Positions 1-3,630 of a stretch of 5,159 nt of DNA are shown one piece after another. Origin of the DNA: Cyanobacteria bacterium UBA5018 (GTDB taxonomy: Bacteria; Cyanobacteriota; Cyanobacteriia; PCC-6307; Cyanobiaceae); the NCBI GenBank assembly GCA_002396505.1, contig DGYA01000112.1, forward strand, positions 1 to 5,159, given 5' to 3'. The position numbers were made by a program, and so were the translations under genes. Every line of letters starts with the position of its first letter. Within the stretch, counting starts at the first letter, position 1. The notes beneath the pieces were generated by a model, which worked only from the letters and a program-made list of their open reading frames with translations, was not told where the DNA came from and searched no databases.

Positions 1-1576
1 CGCCCGCCAGGCGCTCCAGATCGCCCATCGGCCGCAGCAGGCGGCGCAGGGCCAGCCGCAAGGGCCGCTGCTCCACCAGTTCACTGACGCCGGCCTGGCG
101 GCTGAGGATGGCGTCGCGCTCCACCAGGGGCGCCTCGATCCAGCGGCGCAGGCAGCGGCCACCCATCGCCGTCAAGGTGCGATCCAGGGCCCAGAGCAGC
201 GACCCCTGGGCGCTGCCGGCCAGTTGGGTGCGGGTCAGTTCCAGGTTGCGGCGGGTGGCGGCGTCGAGCACCAGGCGATCGCCGGCGTACCAGCTGGTGG
301 GCAGATCCAGGGGCACCTGGGCGCCGGTGGTGCCATCCAGGTAGGCCACCAGCCCCCCCGCCGCCCGCAGGGCCAAGGGCAGTTCCACCAACCCCAGGCC
401 GGCCAGGCTGGCCAGCCCGTAGCGCTGCCTCAAGGTGGCCTCCGCCTCCGGGGCCTGGAAGGGGGTGCGGGCCACCGGCGTCACCAGCAGGGCCGCCGGA
501 CACCAGCCGGGTTTGGCGTCAGCGCCCTCCGGGCCGGCCGGCAGCAGCACTTCAGCCGCCTCCAGTTGCAGCAGCTCCTGGTGCAGACCATCGCTACCGA
601 GGCGCTGGGTCACCCGGAATTCGCCGGTGCTGGCGTCGGCCACGGCCAGGCCCCAGCTGGGGCCATCGCAGACCACGGCGCAGAGCCAGTTGTTGCGGCG
701 GGCACTGAGCATGCCCTCCTCCAACACCGTGCCGGGGGTGAGCACCCGGGTGATCTCGCGGCGCAGCAGGGCACCCTTCACCGGCGCCTCCTCGATCTGG
801 TCGCAGAGGGCGACGCTGAGGCCGCGGCGCACCAGCTCACCGCAATAGCGCTCTACGGCGTGGTGGGGCAGGCCGGCCATGGGCACCCGGCCGATCCCCT
901 TGCCGGCCTCCTTGCCGGTGAGGGTGAGCTCGAGCAGCCGCGAGAGGTTGATGGCGTCTTCAAAAAAGCACTCGAAGAAGTCGCCCAGCCGGTAGAGCAG
1001 CACCCGCTCGGGGTGGGCGCGCTTCAGCTGCACGTAGTGGCGCAGCATCGGCGGCAACCGCTCCGGCGGCACCAGGCTGTGGTGATGCCAGGCGGGCAGA
1101 TCGCTCTCGATCGCCTCATTGCTGCCGCCCGCAAGGCCACGACCAGGGCCAGTTAAGGAAATCTGTTCAGCCGCCAGCTCTGCAGCCACAGCTCCAGCCC
1201 CAGGGCTAGCCCCGAGGCCAGTTAAAGAATTCTGTTCAGCCGCCAGTTCGATCGCGGCCTCCCCATCTGGGGCCCCGCCATTTAGGGCCCCAGATGCCTG
1301 GCCTTTGGCATGCGAGCCGCTTGCAGCTGGGCCCCTGACCGCCAGCTCATCTACAGCCAGCTCACTGGCAGCCAGCTCATTCAGGGAGGGCTGACTGGTG
1401 GGTCGGCGCTGGCGGGGGCGCCTGCTGGCATCGGCGATGGCCGCCGCCGTGGCTGCGTCTGCTCCTGAGGCTGCCCCAGGGGACGTTGGCGAGACCTGGG
1501 GGCTGGTTCTGGCAGCTTCGGGCTCCAGCCCCATGGCTCCCATCAGCGAAAGCTGCTGCTCGGCTGCCGCGGCCAC
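1..1576 (-). CDS. mutS: DNA mismatch repair protein MutS (N-terminal part, 3' end outside window)
   Basis: MutS recognises base mismatches and small loops in DNA and recruits MutL. The frame is open from a TGA at 1580-1582 down to the left edge, giving about 525 codons from a GTG at 1576. The mismatch-recognition domain begins near residue 184 (PMLRHYVQLKRAHPERVLLY) and contains GDFFECFFEDA. The family Phe-x-Glu that stacks on and contacts the mismatch is F200-F201-E202. The connector domain follows, then the start of the core or lever domain, ending near GDLERLAG. The Walker ATPase and C-terminal dimer domains lie outside the window. In E. coli the recognition Phe is residue 36, so about 160 extra N-terminal residues are present. 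They are Ala, Gly and Ser rich with repeats. The start is uncertain: ATG at 1543 is the main alternative. I prefer the GTG because it keeps a QLSLM peptide at residues 8-12 that resembles a clamp-binding site. No clear Shine-Dalgarno precedes either start. The gene is divergent from psbZ. Confidence 0.95.
   Translation of the reverse strand, partial: MAAAAEQQLSLMGAMGLEPEAARTSPQVSPTSPGAASGADAATAAAIADASRRPRQRRPTSQPSLNELAASELAVDELAVRGPAASGSHAKGQASGALNGGAPDGEAAIELAAEQNSLTGLGASPGAGAVAAELAAEQISLTGPGRGLAGGSNEAIESDLPAWHHHSLVPPERLPPMLRHYVQLKRAHPERVLLYRLGDFFECFFEDAINLSRLLELTLTGKEAGKGIGRVPMAGLPHHAVERYCGELVRRGLSVALCDQIEEAPVKGALLRREITRVLTPGTVLEEGMLSARRNNWLCAVVCDGPSWGLAVADASTGEFRVTQRLGSDGLHQELLQLEAAEVLLPAGPEGADAKPGWCPAALLVTPVARTPFQAPEAEATLRQRYGLASLAGLGLVELPLALRAAGGLVAYLDGTTGAQVPLDLPTSWYAGDRLVLDAATRRNLELTRTQLAGSAQGSLLWALDRTLTAMGGRCLRRWIEAPLVERDAILSRQAGVSELVEQRPLRLALRRLLRPMGDLERLAG
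275..282. repeat. HIP1 octameric palindrome GCGATCGC
   Basis: A perfect GCGATCGC lies within mutS. This octamer (highly iterated palindrome 1) is over-represented in many cyanobacterial genomes. It fits a cyanobacterial origin, although a single copy in GC-rich DNA is weak evidence by itself. Confidence 0.6.
1148..1249 (-). repeat. 33-bp direct repeat pair, 69 bp apart, inside the mutS 5' extension
   Basis: Positions 1148-1180 and 1217-1249 match at 30 of 33 bases and are offset by 69 bp, that is 23 codons, so the mutS frame is kept. On the coding strand both encode ELAAEQ-x-SLTG (residues 110-120 and 133-143 from the GTG start). The 36 bp between the copies are Ala/Gly rich and show no clear third copy. 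This looks like an in-frame duplication within a disordered protein region. Confidence 0.85.
1341..1385 (-). repeat. Three 15-bp tandem units encoding a five-residue ELA repeat in MutS
   Basis: The plus strand reads gccagctca followed by t or c at 1341, 1356 and 1371, a strict 15-bp period. In the mutS frame this gives NELAA, SELAV and DELAV (residues 66-80). Together with the two ELAAEQ copies downstream in the protein, the extension has five ELA motifs. Confidence 0.85.
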
Positions 1577-1806
1577 GGCTCACTGGCTGGGTAGTGATCG
1601 ATCGTAGGTCGCCCCCTGGGGCCGAGGGATTGGCCAAGGGATCGTTCGGCCCTGGAAAAGCAGCAGCACAGCGCAGCTGCGGCCCAAGCAGGCCAAATTG
1701 CCCCACAACATGTGAAGCAACCCCCCACCGCTGGCCTGGTTGGTGGGAGTTGCGTGGGAGGATCTGGCCACTGGCCTTAGCCCGGCTAGCCCCGCGCCGC
1801 AGATCC
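1577..1806. other. Divergent intergenic region between mutS and psbZ
   Basis: This 230-bp gap must hold the promoters of both mutS (leftward) and psbZ (rightward). I see no convincing -35/-10 pair. It holds several small palindromes and an inverted repeat CCCACC / GGTGGG with a 12-base spacer around 1725-1747. A GGGAGG at 1756-1761 is about 45 bp before the psbZ ATG, too far to act as its ribosome binding site. No open frame here has family resemblance. Confidence 0.5.
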
Positions 1807-1995
1807 ATGCAGATCCTCAACACCCTCACCGTTCTGGCCCTGGTGGTGATGTCATTTGCGCTGATTGTGGCGGTGCCCGTGCTCTACGCCAGCAGCGAAG
1901 ATTCCGGCCGCTCCAACCGCCTGATCCTGCTGGGCGGCATCGCCTGGGTGGTGCTGGTGCTGGTCAACTGGGGCATGAGCCTGCTGGTGGTCTGA
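1807..1995 (+). CDS. psbZ: Photosystem II reaction centre protein Z (PsbZ / Ycf9)
   Basis: PsbZ is a small thylakoid membrane subunit of photosystem II, known to stabilise the complex and its supercomplexes. The 62-residue product has the family length and form: hydrophobic helix 1 at about residues 4-27 (TLTVLALVVMSFALIVAVPV), a short polar loop YASSEDSGRSNR, and helix 2 at about 39-62 ending in LLVV. The VPV-x-YAS segment and the Ser/Asp/Arg-rich loop are typical of PsbZ. The frame stays open well upstream, to about 1486, but that part has no PsbZ resemblance and antisense-overlaps mutS. The ATG at 1807, which gives the usual N-terminus, is therefore the start. No strong Shine-Dalgarno is visible. 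The gene is divergent from mutS, and ribH lies 148 bp downstream on the same strand. Confidence 0.93.
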   Translation: MQILNTLTVLALVVMSFALIVAVPVLYASSEDSGRSNRLILLGGIAWVVLVLVNWGMSLLVV

Positions 1996-2010
1996 CACCT
2001 GCTCTCCCCA

Positions 2011-2070
2011 GCTGCAAGCCTTCGCCCCCGGCTGCAAGCCGCTCTCGCCTGAGCTGCAAGCCCTCGCCTA
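2011..2070 (+). repeat. Three near-tandem copies of GCTGCAAGCC between psbZ and ribH
   Basis: The 10-mer gctgcaagcc occurs at 2011-2020, 2031-2040 and 2053-2062, each followed by a C/T-rich tail containing tcgcc, giving units of about 18-22 bp. The array is non-coding and starts 15 bp after the psbZ stop. Its role is unknown. It may be a decaying tandem repeat, or a structured or bound element in the psbZ 3' region. Confidence 0.8.
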
Positions 2071-2097
2071 GGTCCAGTAGGAAGCTTCACCAGGGTG

Positions 2098-2114
2098 GCA
2101 GCCACCGTGGCTGC
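2098..2114 (+). promoter_or_regulatory. Perfect 7-bp hairpin upstream of ribH
   Basis: GCAGCCA (2098-2104), a CCG loop, then TGGCTGC (2108-2114) form a perfect inverted repeat ending 29 bp before the ribH GTG. No T-run follows, so it is not a standard intrinsic terminator. It could be a leader hairpin of ribH, a processing or termination site after psbZ, or an operator-like site. The sequence does not show the conserved core of an FMN riboswitch. Confidence 0.5.
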
Positions 2115-2143
2115 GTAGCCTGAGGGGCCCTAGCCGAGCGTCT

Positions 2144-2629
2144 GTGGTCACCTTTGAGGGACGGTTCACCGATGTCGCCGAGCTGCGCATCGCCGTGGTG
2201 GTGGCCCGCTTCAACGACCTGGTCACCAGTCGCTTATTGAGCGGCTGCCTCGATTGCCTCGGTCGTCACGGCATCGATACCAGCGCCGGCAGCGACCAGC
2301 TCGATGTGGCCTGGGTGCCGGGCAGCTTTGAAATTCCCCTGGTGACCCAGCGGCTGGCCGCCAGTGGTCGCTATCAGGTGGTGATCACCCTCGGCGCCGT
2401 AATTCGCGGCGACACCCCCCACTTCGACGTGGTGGTGTCCGAGGTGAGCAAGGGAGTCGCCAGCGTCAGCCGCGCCACCGGCGTGCCGGTGATCTTTGGC
2501 GTGCTCACCACCGACACCATGCAACAGGCCTTGGAGCGGGCCGGCATCAAGAGCAACCTGGGCTGGAGTTATGGCCTGCAGGCCCTGGAGATGGGCAGCC
2601 TGATGGCTTCCATCCCCGCTCTGGGCTGA
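2144..2629 (+). CDS. ribH: 6,7-dimethyl-8-ribityllumazine synthase
   Basis: RibH condenses 5-amino-6-(D-ribitylamino)uracil with 3,4-dihydroxy-2-butanone 4-phosphate to form lumazine, the penultimate step of riboflavin synthesis in the cytosol. The 161-residue product has the usual single-domain length. Visible family motifs are ARFND (residues 21-25), PGSFEIP (59-65), GAVIRGDTPHFD (84-95, with the expected catalytic His at 93), and FGVLTTD (118-124) leading to the C-terminal helix ALERAG...LEMGSL. The start is the GTG at 2144, which gives MVTFEGRFTD, the usual cyanobacterial N-terminus. A stop lies in frame just upstream, so no longer form exists. The best purine run (gaggg, 2122-2126) is about 17 bases upstream, too far for a normal ribosome binding site. 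It lies downstream of psbZ on the same strand and could be co-transcribed. Confidence 0.96.
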   Translation: MVTFEGRFTDVAELRIAVVVARFNDLVTSRLLSGCLDCLGRHGIDTSAGSDQLDVAWVPGSFEIPLVTQRLAASGRYQVVITLGAVIRGDTPHFDVVVSEVSKGVASVSRATGVPVIFGVLTTDTMQQALERAGIKSNLGWSYGLQALEMGSLMASIPALG

Positions 2630-2647
2630 TCGTTCGGGGTGGGCTGC

Positions 2648-2671
2648 CCAGGGCTAATCGCTCAGCCCTGG
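2648..2671 (+). terminator. Possible terminator or 3' hairpin after ribH
   Basis: A perfect 8-bp inverted repeat CCAGGGCT / AGCCCTGG with an 8-base loop begins 18 bp after the ribH stop. Its position suits a 3'-end hairpin, but no T-run follows, so intrinsic termination is doubtful. Confidence 0.4.
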
Positions 2672-2827
2672 CCGCTCAGGTCTGGCTCTCGGGCGGCGAT
2701 TTGACCAGCGGCACCTCCGTAGGGCATGCTCGACTAGTCGGCGACGTCAGCCGGCCCTGATCCCGCTCCGGATTCCACCGCAGAATCCATTGGCGATCCA
2801 GTTTTGGATCCAGAAAGCGAAGATCAT
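2672..2827. other. Non-coding gap before tRNA-Gly with small palindromes
   Basis: I find no gene here. Small symmetric elements are a perfect 10-bp palindrome CGACTAGTCG at 2731-2740, GGATTC / GAATCC at 2770-2788, and GATCCA / TGGATC with a 4-base loop at 2795-2810. The tRNA promoter should lie in this stretch. TTGACC at 2701-2706 resembles a -35 box, but the matching -10 is poor. Confidence 0.45.
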
Positions 2828-2899
2828 GCGGATGTAGCTCAGTGGTAGAGCATCTCCTTGCCAAGGAGAGGGTCGAGAGTTCGAATCTCTTCATCCGCT
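2828..2899 (+). tRNA. tRNA-Gly (anticodon GCC)
   Basis: The 72-base sequence folds as a complete cloverleaf. The acceptor stem is GCGGATG (2828-2834) with CATCCGC (2892-2898), followed by discriminator T at 2899. The D arm is GCTC-AGTGGTA-GAGC. The anticodon stem is TCTCC / GGAGA (2853-2857 / 2865-2869) around loop TTGCCAA, with anticodon GCC at 2860-2862. The T arm is GAGAG-TTCGAAT-CTCTT with one G-U pair. Anticodon GCC reads glycine codons GGC and GGU, and a U discriminator is normal for bacterial tRNA-Gly. The 3' CCA is not encoded and must be added after transcription. A T-rich run (ttgtttgttt) follows and may aid termination. The 3' end overlaps the convergent GNAT gene by 9 bases. Confidence 0.97.
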
Positions 2900-3328
2900 T
2901 GTTTGTTTCATCATCAGCAACTGGCTCTCGATCTGATCGAAGCCCAGCTGCTGGTAGAAGCCACTGCTGTTGGTGGTCATCAGGTAGATCCGCTCCACCC
3001 GCCGCAGGCAGGGGCGCTCCAGGAGGCCTTCCACGATCTGTCGCCCCAGCCCACGGCCCTGGTAGGCCCCATCCACCACCACGTCCCAGAGCACGGCCCG
3101 GAAGATGCCGTCGCTGGTGGCCCGGCCAAAGCCCACCAGCTGGGAGCCATGCCAGGCGGTCACGGCCACATCGCTGCCGCGCAGCATCTGGCGCAGCTCG
3201 GCGCAGCTGCGGTTGGCGGCCCAGAAGCTGTGGTGCTGGAACAGCCGCCGCAACTTGGCCAGTGCCCCAGGTCGCAACACCAGCCGCCAGGCGGACCGCC
3301 GGTGATGGAGGAGGCGGATGCTGCCCAA
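2891..3328 (-). CDS. GNAT-family N-acetyltransferase
   Basis: This is a predicted acetyl-CoA-dependent acetyltransferase of the GCN5-related (GNAT) fold; the substrate is unknown. The 145-residue product shows the core in order. There is an N-terminal helix segment with FW (35-36), and a beta strand LVGFGRATSDG (64-74). The strand AVLWDVVVDGAYQGRGLGRQIV follows, with the acetyl-CoA pyrophosphate-binding motif Q90-G-R-G-L-G95 (family Q/R-x-x-G-x-G/A). Motif B, YLMTTNSSGFYQQLGF, is at 115-130. The start is uncertain. No ATG lies upstream of the conserved core before the in-frame stop at 3389-3391. TTG at 3328 is the best candidate, without a Shine-Dalgarno. The product is slightly shorter than typical 150-170 residue GNATs but looks complete. 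Its stop TGA is the complement of bases inside the tRNA-Gly 3' end. It is divergent from secA. Confidence 0.85.
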   Translation of the reverse strand: MGSIRLLHHRRSAWRLVLRPGALAKLRRLFQHHSFWAANRSCAELRQMLRGSDVAVTAWHGSQLVGFGRATSDGIFRAVLWDVVVDGAYQGRGLGRQIVEGLLERPCLRRVERIYLMTTNSSGFYQQLGFDQIESQLLMMKQTSG

Positions 3329-3438
3329 AACCCAGAGATGGAGCGGTTCACTGCCGATCCTCGCCTCTGGCGCATCTGGCGCCTGGATTCAGGTTGGCTT
3401 CAGCTGGCTGCCCCCCATCGCGGACCGGCCTGAGGCTG

Positions 3439-3468
3439 GGCCTGTGCTCCTGGCCTGTGCTCCTGGCC
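3439..3468 (+). repeat. 13-bp tandem repeat GGCCTGTGCTCCT
   Basis: Two perfect copies (3439-3451 and 3452-3464) are followed by a partial third copy, GGCC. The array is non-coding and lies in the gap upstream of secA. Confidence 0.85.
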
Positions 3469-3480
3469 CTTTTGGCTCGG

Positions 3481-3512
3481 GCCCGCCTGGCTCTAGGCCC
3501 ACCGGGCTTTTT
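3481..3512 (+). terminator. Terminator-like hairpin with T-run upstream of secA
   Basis: The inner stem AGGCCC / GGGCTT (3495-3500 / 3504-3509, one G-U pair, ACC loop) runs into five T residues at 3508-3512. An alternative 5-bp stem pairs GCCCG (3481-3485) with CGGGC (3503-3507). The orientation is rightward, yet no plus-strand gene ends here. It would therefore act on read-through from the tRNA, on an unannotated short transcript, or as an attenuator in the secA leader. The stem is short, so it may be chance. Confidence 0.35.
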
Positions 3513-3630
3513 CGGCTCACCTGCTCGCCGGATCCGCTGGCTGCTGGCTGCTTTCTGCTAGCTGGTGCTGGCTGGGGCGCTTCTTTGGCTTCAGTAGGCT
3601 GGCCAATCAGGTTAGGTAGGCCCTCTCCCC

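Larger units (their letters stand above)
3329..3630. other. Intergenic region between the GNAT gene and secA
   Basis: This stretch of about 300 bp holds no recognisable gene. It contains a 13-bp tandem repeat (3439-3468), a hairpin followed by five T residues (3481-3512), and a GCTG/CTGGCT-rich stretch (about 3537-3577). The secA promoter should lie near the right end, and a promoter for the leftward GNAT gene near the left end, but I cannot place either. The purine run taggtagg at 3613-3620 is a weak, somewhat distant Shine-Dalgarno for secA. Confidence 0.5.

Noticed and set aside
224..1156. Long plus-strand open frame of 310 codons opposite mutS
   Set aside because: It is antisense to conserved MutS sequence, has Gly/Ala/Gln/His-rich low-complexity composition, and matches no family I know. 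It is a by-product of high GC codon bias.
1486..1806. Upstream extension of the psbZ frame
   Set aside because: It overlaps the mutS 5' end in antisense and has no PsbZ resemblance; ATG 1807 gives the exact family length.
1996..2143. FMN riboswitch before ribH
   Set aside because: I could not find the conserved RFN core sequences or the multi-helix layout in this 148-bp gap.
2701..2730. Possible sigma-70 promoter TTGACC ... CATGCT for tRNA-Gly
   Set aside because: The -10 matches only about half of the consensus and the predicted start is some 90 bases before the tRNA, so support is too weak.
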